A stretch of DNA of 40,811 bases from Cacconaster sp045114175. Its GTDB lineage: Bacteria; Bacteroidota; Bacteroidia; Bacteroidales; UBA932. A program made the translations under genes and the position numbers. Location: NCBI GenBank assembly GCA_045114175.1, contig JBGUJZ010000027.1:1-40811 (forward strand), written 5' to 3'. Of the stretch, positions 1 to 7,596 are shown piece after piece. The first letter of the stretch is position 1. The number at the start of each line of letters is the position of its first letter. Below the pieces are notes generated by a model that was not told the DNA's origin, ran no database searches, and was given only the letters and a program-made list of their open reading frames with translations.

Positions 1-1
1 C

Positions 2-253
2 GGACGCTATGTGCTGCATCGCGTGCGGGCCATTGACGGTGACCGGCTGACCCTGATGGGCGACGGCAATATCCGGGGAACCGAAAGCTGCACCCGTGCC
101 GACGTGCTCGGCACCACCATCGAATTCATCCGCCCCGACGGAACCCGCCGCAAACCGGGAAAAGGCCGCTGCTGGGCGGCCCTGCGTCCCATCCGACGCT
201 ACCTGCTGTTCATTTATCGAAGACTTAGAAAGAAAACACCCAATGAGAATTAA
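2..253 (+). CDS. S24/S26 (signal-peptidase-like) family peptidase, C-terminal part
   Basis: Cut by the left edge; 83 residues are visible. The segment HRVRAIDGDRLTLMGDG has the layout of the second half of the S24/S26 serine-lysine peptidase fold, where a HRV strand is followed by a turn and a GDG/GDN strand. The basic tail (RPIRRYLLFIYRRL) could lie at a membrane. The catalytic Ser is outside the window. The stop at 251-253 lies inside the next gene, which starts at 243, so the two are translationally coupled. In Bacteroidetes, short S24/S26 peptidases next to a PqqD-like protein and an ABC exporter are thought to process exported peptides. That role is inferred from the neighbours, not shown by the sequence. 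Confidence 0.7.
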   Translation, partial: GRYVLHRVRAIDGDRLTLMGDGNIRGTESCTRADVLGTTIEFIRPDGTRRKPGKGRCWAALRPIRRYLLFIYRRLRKKTPNEN

Positions 254-512
254 AGAAGGATTCAAACTTCGTGAGCTCGGCCGCGAGTTTATCGTGGTGG
301 GCGAAGGTATTGCCCAGGTCAACTTCAACAAGATGATCTCGCTCAACGGCACCGCCGCTTTCCTCTGGAAAGAGCTGCTTGGCAAGGACTTTACGGTAGA
401 AGACATCACCAAGTTGCTGTGCGACAACTATGAGGTGGAAGAGGCCGTGGCCGCCGCCGATGCCGCCACCCTCGTGGAGAACTGGCGCAAAGCTGAACTG
501 CTGGACGAATAG
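243..512 (+). CDS. PqqD-like peptide-binding (RRE) protein
   Basis: 89 residues, starting at MRIKEGF; the ATG overlaps the end of the preceding peptidase gene by 11 bases. The pattern is that of the PqqD / RiPP recognition element fold: an N-terminal beta-hairpin (LRELGREFIVVGEG), the conserved segment MISLNGTAAFLW, then DFTVEDITKLLCDNYEV and a C-terminal helix. Such domains hold the leader of a ribosomally made peptide and present it to a modifying enzyme or protease. The open frame extends further upstream in this phase, but that part is antisense-like noise over the peptidase gene, so the internal ATG is preferred. The ABC exporter follows after 2 bases, making one tight operon. Confidence 0.85.
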   Translation: MRIKEGFKLRELGREFIVVGEGIAQVNFNKMISLNGTAAFLWKELLGKDFTVEDITKLLCDNYEVEEAVAAADAATLVENWRKAELLDE

Positions 513-514
513 TC

Positions 515-2149
515 ATGAAGAACTTCCGCTCGTGCATGAAGGGAATGGGCGCAATGCTCAAACCGCTGCGATGGAGAATAGCCGTCGGAGTAGGCATCGG
601 TCTGGTGCGGATTGCCGCATCGCTGGCCTTTGTCTGGATCTGCAAACGGCTGGTCGATATCGCCACCGGCGCCCTGGATGCCCCGCTGGGCGGAAGCATC
701 GGCCTGATGGCCGGCATCCTGGTGGTCCAGATTCTGGGCAACGTGGGTGCCTCCTGGTGGGAGAGCTACATCACGGTGGAGGCGCAGAACGGCTTCCGCC
801 ACAGCGTCTTCTCCCACGTCCTGCGCAGCACCTGGAACGGGCGTGAGGCCTTCCACAGCGGAGATACGGTAAACCGTCTGGAGGAGGATATCCGCGTGGT
901 GGTGGATCTGCTCTGCTCCCGCCTGCCGAGCGCGATTGTCACGCTCTGCCAACTGGTAGCCGCATCGCTCTTCCTGCTCACCCTCTCCCCCAACCTGGCC
1001 TGGATCCTGATTATCCTGATGCTGGCTGCGGTGCTGGGCAGCCGCCTCTTCTTCCGCACGCTGCGCCGACTGACGGCCGCTATCCGCGCCAAGGACAGCC
1101 AGGTGCAGGCCTACATGCAGGAGAACCTGCTGAACCGGGTGGTGGTGCTGACCCTGATCGGGGCCGAGCGGGTGCTCTCGCGACTGGGCATGCTGCAGCG
1201 CGACGTGCGCGACAATACCATCCGGCGCACCAACTACAACGCGGTGGCCCGCACCTTTATGGGGCTGGGCTTCCTCTCGGGCTATGCCGCCGCCTTCCTG
1301 TGGGGCGTCTTCGGCATCCGTTCGGGCGCGGTGACCTACGGTATGATGACCGCCTTCCTGCAGCTGGTGGGACAGATTCAGCGGCCAATCGCCGAACTGG
1401 CGCACCACGTGCCCGCTTTCATCCACTCCCTCACCTCAGTGGAACGCCTGATGGAACTGGAAGAGCTGCCGCTGGAAGAGCACGGAAAACCGGTGCAGCT
1501 CGAAGGGGCCCCCGAGATCGCCATCGAGCACCTGACCTTTGGCTATGCGGGCCAGGCAGAACCGGTCTTCAAAGATTTCTCATTTGTATTCACGGGCGGT
1601 GAAATGACCGCCATCACCGGCCACACCGGAATCGGCAAGAGCACGCTCATCCGACTGATTCTGGCACTGTTGCGGCCGCAGGAGGGAACAATCCGCATCG
1701 GCGGCGTTCCCGTCAGCCCGGACCTGCGCGGCAACTTTATGTACGTTCCGCAGGGCAACTCGCTGCTGAGCGGCACCATCCGGGAAAACCTCCAACTGGT
1801 GGCTCCGGAAGCCACCGACGAGCAGCTGCGCGAGGCACTGGAACTGGCAGCGGCCGAATTCGTCTTTGATCTGCCCGACGGACTCGATACCCTCTGCAGC
1901 GAAAAGGGCGGCGGCCTGAGTGAAGGCCAGGCACAACGAATCGCCATCGCACGCGGCCTGCTGCACAACGGCGGCATCCTCGTATTGGACGAGGCCACCT
2001 CCGCCATTGACCCGGCAACCGAAGAGCGGTTGCTACAAAATCTTAGCGCCCGCTTTCACGGGCGCAAGACCATTTTGTTCATCTCCCATCGGGAGGCTGT
2101 CACGTCGGCGGCCGATGCTGTGCTCAGCATTGGCGCGCCGCGCGACTAG
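515..2149 (+). CDS. ABC transporter, fused permease and ATPase (peptide/RiPP exporter type)
   Basis: 544 residues. The N-terminal ~310 residues are membrane-spanning with about six hydrophobic segments (e.g. AIVTLCQLVAASLFLLTL); the C-terminal half is the ATPase. Walker A is GHTGIGKST at about residue 369, the signature is LSEGQ (a variant of LSGGQ) at about 468, Walker B is ILVLDEATSAID and the H-loop is FISHR. There is no N-terminal C39 peptidase domain, so leader removal would fall to the S24/S26 peptidase upstream. It follows the PqqD-like gene after 2 bases. The stop codon shares a CTAG with the stop of the convergent M14 peptidase gene. Export of a modified peptide is inferred from context. 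Confidence 0.9.
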   Translation: MKNFRSCMKGMGAMLKPLRWRIAVGVGIGLVRIAASLAFVWICKRLVDIATGALDAPLGGSIGLMAGILVVQILGNVGASWWESYITVEAQNGFRHSVFSHVLRSTWNGREAFHSGDTVNRLEEDIRVVVDLLCSRLPSAIVTLCQLVAASLFLLTLSPNLAWILIILMLAAVLGSRLFFRTLRRLTAAIRAKDSQVQAYMQENLLNRVVVLTLIGAERVLSRLGMLQRDVRDNTIRRTNYNAVARTFMGLGFLSGYAAAFLWGVFGIRSGAVTYGMMTAFLQLVGQIQRPIAELAHHVPAFIHSLTSVERLMELEELPLEEHGKPVQLEGAPEIAIEHLTFGYAGQAEPVFKDFSFVFTGGEMTAITGHTGIGKSTLIRLILALLRPQEGTIRIGGVPVSPDLRGNFMYVPQGNSLLSGTIRENLQLVAPEATDEQLREALELAAAEFVFDLPDGLDTLCSEKGGGLSEGQAQRIAIARGLLHNGGILVLDEATSAIDPATEERLLQNLSARFHGRKTILFISHREAVTSAADAVLSIGAPRD

Positions 2150-4677
2150 AGCAGATTTCCGTAATAGATAGCGTTGGTCAACAGATGGTTGGCTCCGAAC
2201 CAGTAGTCGCGGAAGTTCAACTCTGTCTGGAAGTAAACGACCACACCCTTGCCCACCTTGACGGTAGCTGCGAGCGGCGTGCCGGCAAAGCGTTTCTCAA
2301 AGTGCTCCGTGAAGTAGCCTGAACGATACGGATCCTCCGACCAGCGGAGAATCACGTTGGCATCTTTCGGAAGCTTCCAGGTGGTAGCGCGGGAAACAAA
2401 GAGATCCAGGTCGCGACGGTCGTAGCCCCAGAGAATCGGGCTTTCACCCTCCATCTCGGCATTCAGCACCACGCCGCTCAGACCGTTCTCCACATTGGTG
2501 CGCGGGTAAACCGATGCACCGAGCGGTTTGGCAATGTGGTTGGAGCCGCCGATGAGAATGAGCGTACCTCCGTCGTTCAACCATTTGGTCAACATTTCAT
2601 AGGTTACGTGGTCCCTGTCCTGTTTGGGGATGGAGTTGCCGGAGAAGACCATCACGTCATAGCGGGAAAGGTCGCAGGTCGTGTCGCGCGTGAGGGTATT
2701 CATCTCCAGCATCGTGTGGTTCATCGCATAGCGATAGTCCAGCAGGAACCACATAGTGCCCTGTTGGAACTGTGCGCCGTTGCCCGTAACGATGGCCGTG
2801 CGGGGCTGGCGCACGCCGACGCGTTTCACGGCACTCAGGTCAAAGCCGTTGCGCTTGTCGGCCTGCAGGGCCGTCAGGTCCACCGCCGATTTGGCGGCTT
2901 CTTGGCAAAGCAGGTTGTAGAGCGCCTCGCCATCCAGCGACTGGTCGGCCACCGGAACAATCAGGGTGCCGGCCGGGAACTGTTTCTTGATCTTGGCAGC
3001 CTTGTAGCGATACTCGAAGGACTGCGGAGCCACCTCCACGCGGATGCCCTTGGTCTGGAGTGCGTTGATCAGGTACGGTGCATAGTAGTCACCGTTGCTG
3101 AAGGCGTAGCCGATCGTGCTCACGCCACCCGAGACGACGCCCTTGGGGAACTCCAGGTTCTCGATCTTCTCGCAAGCCTTGGGGGCTTTGTCGGTCAAGC
3201 TGTAGTTCAGCGCATAGGCGCGGGCCGGCGACCATGTGGAGATATCGTAGAAGACACTGTCCTGATACTGGGTGATGTCCTCAAAGATACCCTTGATCTT
3301 ATAATAGTGGCGCTGCTCGAAAGGAACATAGTATTTGCCCTCTTCACCCGTCACGGAATAGACGTCGATCTCATGGAGCTTGAGGTTCTCCAGGAAGTGC
3401 CAAGCACGGGCTTTATCGCTGCCGGCATCAAAGAGATAACCCTTGTTGGCATCGCCGGCGGCAGCCGCTGCGGCATTCACGTAGAAGCGGCGCTGGTAGT
3501 CCATCAGGGCCTTGCGGTTGGCATCGGCGCCGGCAAGAACAGCCATGGCGGCGTGGCCCTGCCAACGGATGGTTTCGGGCAACGTGAAGGGGCCGTTCTT
3601 GGAGGAGATGGCCATGTGGCCACGCGAGGATGCCGCCTCGTGCAGGATGCAGACGGAACCCTGAATATCGCCGTAGCAAGCGCCCTTGCCAATGAAGAAG
3701 TCGTCATAGCCGCGACGCGTAAAGTACTGGGTGCCGATCGATTTCAGGCTGCGACTGGTGTACTTGGAGATGGCCAGGGTCAGGTCCTGGTTCTCCTGCG
3801 GAATGTACTGATAGGTACGGTTCGGGTCGCCCGGGCTGAAATAGAAGAGATTGCGGGTTCCCATCTCGTGCATGTCGAGCAGCACGGTAGGCATCCAGTA
3901 TTCGTACATGAGAACACCGTTGCGGCCTACGTCATGCTGAGCGGTGAGCCAGTCGCGGTTGCAGTCCATCCAGTAGTGGTTTACGCGGGAACTGGGCTGC
4001 GGCTCGCTGTACTCGCGGCTCTGCTTGTCCTGGAAATGATTCTGGCTGGCAGTGGTGGTAATCCACGAGCAGAAGCGGTTGATACCGTCCGGATTGAATC
4101 CCGGCGTGAGGACAAGCACCGTCCTATCCAGCAGTTTTTCAACCTCTTCGCCCTGAGCAGCCGTCCAGTAATAGGCAATGGCGATCAAGGCCTGGCTGCC
4201 GGAGATCTCGTTGCCGTGGATGGAACCGCCCAGGTTCACCACCAGCGGCATCTCGTCCAGATTCAAATCGCCCGAAACCTGCGGATCCAGCAGTTGCAGG
4301 TGCTCCTGGCGAATCTGCTCCAAGCGGGCTTGGTTGCGCGGCGAGGTGATATAGACGTGGATGAAGGGACGGCCTTCATAGGTCTTGCCAAAGGTCTTGG
4401 TGGAGACACGGTTGGAAGACTGGGCCAGGTAGGCCATATAGCGGTTGATGTCGCCCCAGTCGGCCAGGCGGTCCCCGATCTCGAAACCAAAGAAGGCCTG
4501 CGGGGTGAGAATCTCCGGATTGTACTGCGCCCCCTGGAAGGGAAGGAAATACTCGACGGAGGCTGCCGGCGACGGTGTATCGACCGGTTTTGCCGGCTGT
4601 GCGGAAGCGGGAACAGCCGTAAGCAAGGCAGTCGCCCCGAGGACGACTGCTGCAAGATTTCTTTGTATCTTATTCAT
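2146..4677 (-). CDS. Exported M14-family zinc carboxypeptidase
   Basis: 843 residues, with a signal peptide ending near AVPASAQ (residues ~1-27). The M14 catalytic domain is complete by motif: zinc ligands H154 and E157 in SIHGNE, third ligand H270 in LLDMHEMG, substrate-binding NPDG (~196) and NRDW (~240), and a likely catalytic Glu in ILHEAASSRG (~347). The C-terminal ~400 residues contain a GATase-like or Gldg-like fold signature (YDVMVFSGNS, DGGTLILIGG), as in large Bacteroidetes M14 proteins. It would trim C-terminal residues from peptides in the periplasm or outside the cell. It lies 12 bases downstream of the Ntn-hydrolase gene on the same strand, so the two probably form an operon. 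Confidence 0.9.
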   Translation of the reverse strand: MNKIQRNLAAVVLGATALLTAVPASAQPAKPVDTPSPAASVEYFLPFQGAQYNPEILTPQAFFGFEIGDRLADWGDINRYMAYLAQSSNRVSTKTFGKTYEGRPFIHVYITSPRNQARLEQIRQEHLQLLDPQVSGDLNLDEMPLVVNLGGSIHGNEISGSQALIAIAYYWTAAQGEEVEKLLDRTVLVLTPGFNPDGINRFCSWITTTASQNHFQDKQSREYSEPQPSSRVNHYWMDCNRDWLTAQHDVGRNGVLMYEYWMPTVLLDMHEMGTRNLFYFSPGDPNRTYQYIPQENQDLTLAISKYTSRSLKSIGTQYFTRRGYDDFFIGKGACYGDIQGSVCILHEAASSRGHMAISSKNGPFTLPETIRWQGHAAMAVLAGADANRKALMDYQRRFYVNAAAAAAGDANKGYLFDAGSDKARAWHFLENLKLHEIDVYSVTGEEGKYYVPFEQRHYYKIKGIFEDITQYQDSVFYDISTWSPARAYALNYSLTDKAPKACEKIENLEFPKGVVSGGVSTIGYAFSNGDYYAPYLINALQTKGIRVEVAPQSFEYRYKAAKIKKQFPAGTLIVPVADQSLDGEALYNLLCQEAAKSAVDLTALQADKRNGFDLSAVKRVGVRQPRTAIVTGNGAQFQQGTMWFLLDYRYAMNHTMLEMNTLTRDTTCDLSRYDVMVFSGNSIPKQDRDHVTYEMLTKWLNDGGTLILIGGSNHIAKPLGASVYPRTNVENGLSGVVLNAEMEGESPILWGYDRRDLDLFVSRATTWKLPKDANVILRWSEDPYRSGYFTEHFEKRFAGTPLAATVKVGKGVVVYFQTELNFRDYWFGANHLLTNAIYYGNLL

Positions 4678-4689
4678 TGTCAGAATGAC

Positions 4690-5940
4690 TTATAAATCGA
4701 AGTTTGCCTTGTAGAAGCTCTCGATCTTGGAATCGGCCTCGGCATTGAGTTTCTTCAACTCGGCGCGGTCAATCTTTCCGGCTGCGTACCAGCGGTTCAG
4801 GGCAGCGCGGTAAGGCGGGATGATCTCAGCTTCCAGACGGAGAACCTTCTGCAGGTAACCGGTACCCTCACCGTTGTAGAAGAGTTCCCAGTTGAAGTAA
4901 CGCTTGTGGTTGTTCTCGTCGTTGTCCAGATCAAAGCTGTAAGCGCGCTCCTTGAGAGCGTAGCCCCACTTGGAGAGCGGTGCCTGCAGTTTCTCGTTGC
5001 CACGGATCATCACGGGGAGACCTTCCTCGGCTACAGCTTCCCAAACGGGGATTGCCACGGTCGTGCCCGGATAGCTGACAACGGTCCACATCGTGGTCAG
5101 TTCAGGGTTCTCGCCCGGCTTCACGCCCGTGATGACGACACTGCAGGTCGTGGTTTTGCGGGTGATGAAATCGTTGTCGAAAGCCCAGCCGGTGGTCTTG
5201 GGAGCGTGGTTCTCGTCGCCGCGAAGGTTCAGGTCCATCAGGACGTTAGCGTAGCAGCGGACGTGGTTGTTCAGCAGGAATTCCGGGGTGATGCCGGCCT
5301 CGAGGCCCTTGCGGGTCAGCGCCTCTGCGGTCATATAGCGACAGTGGCCTTTACCCTCGATGCGGGGACGACCGTTGTAGGAGAAGTTGCTGCGGACCAG
5401 GTAACCGTCCGGAGCCACGTTCGGGTCGTTCACATCATACTTATAGTAAGCGTTGTTGCCCACCTCAAAGTATGCGGCATTGCCCTGTGCGTCCATCACG
5501 CCGTAGTTGGTTTCCACTTTCCAGGGTTTGGGCATGGAGAGCAGCATCTTTTCAAAATCGTCCACGGTTGCGCACTGCTCGAGTGCCTTGCGCATCAGGA
5601 CACCATTGCTGCCGCTCTTGGCGTTCAACGTGTCGGGTTCGATGTTATAGGAAACCGTATTGAAGATAGCGAAGCCTTCGGAGTTGGTACCCACCCAGAC
5701 GGCACTGGGATCTTTGGATTTCTCCGCTACGATGCCGGTGAAGGCATACTTGCCATCGGCTGCCGGGAAGTGGCGCATGATATTGCGGGCAGCGCCCGTG
5801 TCGCGGTTTTTCCAGATGAGCGGACGGCCGTCGGGCGTCACTTTACCGGAAACGATGATGCTGGTGCAAGCATAAGACACTGCTGCGCTTGCAAAAAGGA
5901 GAAGGGTCAGCACGAGGGCTGCTTTACGGAACATTTTCAT
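4690..5940 (-). CDS. Exported Ntn-hydrolase, C45 / acyl-transferase-like (linear amide C-N hydrolase)
   Basis: 416 residues. A signal peptide (KAALVLTLLLFASAAVSYA) ends directly before Cys25, and CTSIIVSGKVTPDGRPLIWK matches the start of mature Ntn-hydrolases, where the new N-terminal Cys is the nucleophile. WKNRDT and the later FNTVSYN/GTNSEGFAIFN segments are typical of C45 (isopenicillin acyltransferase-like) proteins common in Bacteroidetes. It would cut a non-peptide amide or acyl-peptide bond; the substrate is unknown. First gene of the pair with the M14 carboxypeptidase. Two in-frame ATGs (5940 and 5934) are possible starts. A weak -33/-7 pair (TTTG, 18 bases, TATTTTTA) lies upstream in the AT-rich gap. 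Confidence 0.8.
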   Translation of the reverse strand: MKMFRKAALVLTLLLFASAAVSYACTSIIVSGKVTPDGRPLIWKNRDTGAARNIMRHFPAADGKYAFTGIVAEKSKDPSAVWVGTNSEGFAIFNTVSYNIEPDTLNAKSGSNGVLMRKALEQCATVDDFEKMLLSMPKPWKVETNYGVMDAQGNAAYFEVGNNAYYKYDVNDPNVAPDGYLVRSNFSYNGRPRIEGKGHCRYMTAEALTRKGLEAGITPEFLLNNHVRCYANVLMDLNLRGDENHAPKTTGWAFDNDFITRKTTTCSVVITGVKPGENPELTTMWTVVSYPGTTVAIPVWEAVAEEGLPVMIRGNEKLQAPLSKWGYALKERAYSFDLDNDENNHKRYFNWELFYNGEGTGYLQKVLRLEAEIIPPYRAALNRWYAAGKIDRAELKKLNAEADSKIESFYKANFDL

Positions 5941-6011
5941 AGAAGTCCTTATTATTTTGTGACCTTAAAAATACAAAAAATTCCTGCTAAGCAAAAAAAA
6001 TACGAATTGTG

Positions 6012-6019
6012 TATCTTTG
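6012..6019 (+). promoter_or_regulatory. -7 promoter box TATCTTTG for the 6-kb lipoprotein gene
   Basis: An exact match to the Bacteroidetes TAnnTTTG box. The first in-frame ATG (6027) lies only 7 bases after it, so the mRNA would start at or almost at the start codon. No good -33 TTTG is visible. Confidence 0.6.
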
Positions 6020-6026
6020 TACGAAA

Positions 6027-7097
6027 ATGAGGATAACCATGAAAAAATATTTCCTTCTGCCACTCGCACTGATTTCTGTGCTGCTGCTTGCAACCGGTTG
6101 CCCTGACTGGGAGCACGAACCTCAACCCTATGCCTATGTCACAGGCACTTACGTCCTGAATGGCGGTTCCGGCAGCGGTACCGACGCAACTCTGGTTCCC
6201 TATGTTTACCAGAGCAAGCAGGTTCCGGCAGATCTGTTCCAGAGCGCCAACAGCGGCAAGACGCTCGGCGCCAAGGCGGAAGATATGCTCTGCCTGAACG
6301 GCTACTTCTACATCTGCGCAACGGCCGACAAGGTGCTCTACAAAACCGACTCGCTGGGCCGCATCCTCACGGAGATCGTGACGCCGGAAACGGCCCGTTC
6401 GCCCCGGCACATCATCAACTATAAAGACCGGATCTATGTCTCTTATGCAGAGGGATTTGTAGCTGAGATCGACACCACCACTTCCGCCATCCGGGTGGTA
6501 GAGGTGGGCGGCACGCCGAACGGCCTCTGCGCCGGCAATGACAAGATTTATGTGGCCCTTTCCAGCAACACCAGCACCTCCCTGGCGGTGATTGAGGCGC
6601 GCTCCTTTACGGTCATGCCCTCCCTAACGGTGGCCGCCAATCCCCGCAAGTTGCTGGCCATCTCGGAGCGGGTCCTCTATCTGCTCTCCGACGGAAACGG
6701 CTCGGACGAAAAGGCTGCCCTTCAGGTGATTGACACGAAAGAGGATGACGTTTACACCCTCAACTCCATCCACAACGCGCTCGATATCGCCTATGCCAGC
6801 CGGATCGTCTTCGTCCTTCAAAAGGCCGATGCGGAACGCTACCATATCTGCCCGATCGACGGCGACCTGGGCTTGGCCATCCAGGAGAATATCCTCACCG
6901 ACGATGTGCTGCTGACCACGCCGGTCTCCTTCTCGGCAGACCCGGTGAATGGCTTCATTTTCATCGGCCAGGCAGATGAGAGCGGAGCCGGTTCCGTCAA
7001 GGTGTTCTCCCCCAGCGGAAACTATCTGGACACCTTCCGCTCGGGCAACTCCGCGCCGGTGGGCACCTACGTCTCTACCGTCATCAAATATCTGTAA
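6027..7097 (+). CDS. Beta-propeller-like lipoprotein (YncE-like)
   Basis: About 352-356 residues; starts at MRITMKKYF (6027) or MKKYF (6039) are both possible. A signal peptide with lipobox LLLATGC predicts an outer-membrane or surface lipoprotein. The body shows repeated short beta-strand blocks ending in phrases such as GYFYICATADKVLYKTDSLG, YKDRIYVSYAEGFVAEIDT, NDKIYVALSS and GFIFIGQADESGAGSVKVFS. This is the rhythm of six- or seven-bladed propellers of the YncE/NHL type. No catalytic residues are visible; binding or scaffolding roles are likely. It is divergent from the Ntn-hydrolase gene and convergent with nrdG, whose terminator overlaps its stop codon. Confidence 0.75.
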   Translation: MRITMKKYFLLPLALISVLLLATGCPDWEHEPQPYAYVTGTYVLNGGSGSGTDATLVPYVYQSKQVPADLFQSANSGKTLGAKAEDMLCLNGYFYICATADKVLYKTDSLGRILTEIVTPETARSPRHIINYKDRIYVSYAEGFVAEIDTTTSAIRVVEVGGTPNGLCAGNDKIYVALSSNTSTSLAVIEARSFTVMPSLTVAANPRKLLAISERVLYLLSDGNGSDEKAALQVIDTKEDDVYTLNSIHNALDIAYASRIVFVLQKADAERYHICPIDGDLGLAIQENILTDDVLLTTPVSFSADPVNGFIFIGQADESGAGSVKVFSPSGNYLDTFRSGNSAPVGTYVSTVIKYL

Positions 7098-7123
7098 AAA
7101 AAACGCCGACTTTTCAGTCGACG
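7096..7123 (-). terminator. Rho-independent terminator of nrdDG, overlapping the nrdG stop codon
   Basis: Read leftward, CGTCGACT and AGTCGGCG form an 8-bp stem (one G-U) around a GAAA tetraloop, followed by eight T. The TGA of nrdG lies inside the stem. The + strand lipoprotein gene ends in the same A/T run. Confidence 0.8.
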
Positions 7124-7596
7124 TCAGGGAACGGCGCTTTCTTCCGCATCCGCTCAGTAATGTCCGTCAGCGCTCCGTCGCGCCCGACGGCATAGAGCCG
7201 TTGGTTGGTGCCGGGATCCTTTAGGCTTCCGTATTCCGCCAGATAGGGCCCTACCTTTATATAATCAAAGGCCGTGCGGTCTATGTTCTCCGGAATGGCT
7301 TCCGCTCCGGAATACCAGGCGCTCTTGAGTTTCAGTCCGTTGCGGACATAAGCGGCAAGGGCGGCCACCGCGCAGGGATCGGCATCACCCCCCATCAGCG
7401 CAATGCAGGTCACCCCCGCATAGCGGGTGGAAAGCGTAAGGAGAGCCTCTTCTGTAAGAGGCTCTCCAATGTCTTCCCGAAGATGGGGGCTGTGGCATCC
7501 TTCGCACCGGAACGGGCATCCGGTGATGTTCACCGCCAGGGTCGTTTCGTCCGGAATCTCCTGAAAAACAATGTCGAAGTTGTAGAATTTCAACAT
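7114..7596 (-). CDS. nrdG: Anaerobic ribonucleotide reductase activating protein (radical SAM)
   Basis: 160 residues starting at MLKFYNFDIVF. The radical-SAM cluster motif CxxxCxxC is present as CPFRCEGC, followed by HSPHL as in NrdG; LMGGDADP is the SAM-binding GGE-like region. It uses SAM to install the glycyl radical on NrdD. Its ATG overlaps the nrdD stop codon by one base (TAATG), which gives translational coupling. A longer open frame reaches into nrdD but has no sense there. Length is usual for the family. Confidence 0.95.
   Translation of the reverse strand: MLKFYNFDIVFQEIPDETTLAVNITGCPFRCEGCHSPHLREDIGEPLTEEALLTLSTRYAGVTCIALMGGDADPCAVAALAAYVRNGLKLKSAWYSGAEAIPENIDRTAFDYIKVGPYLAEYGSLKDPGTNQRLYAVGRDGALTDITERMRKKAPFPDVD

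Noticed and set aside
2536..4695. A 719-codon plus-strand frame opposite the M14 peptidase gene
   Set aside because: The M14 zinc and substrate motifs on the other strand are complete; this frame has none and shows antisense composition.
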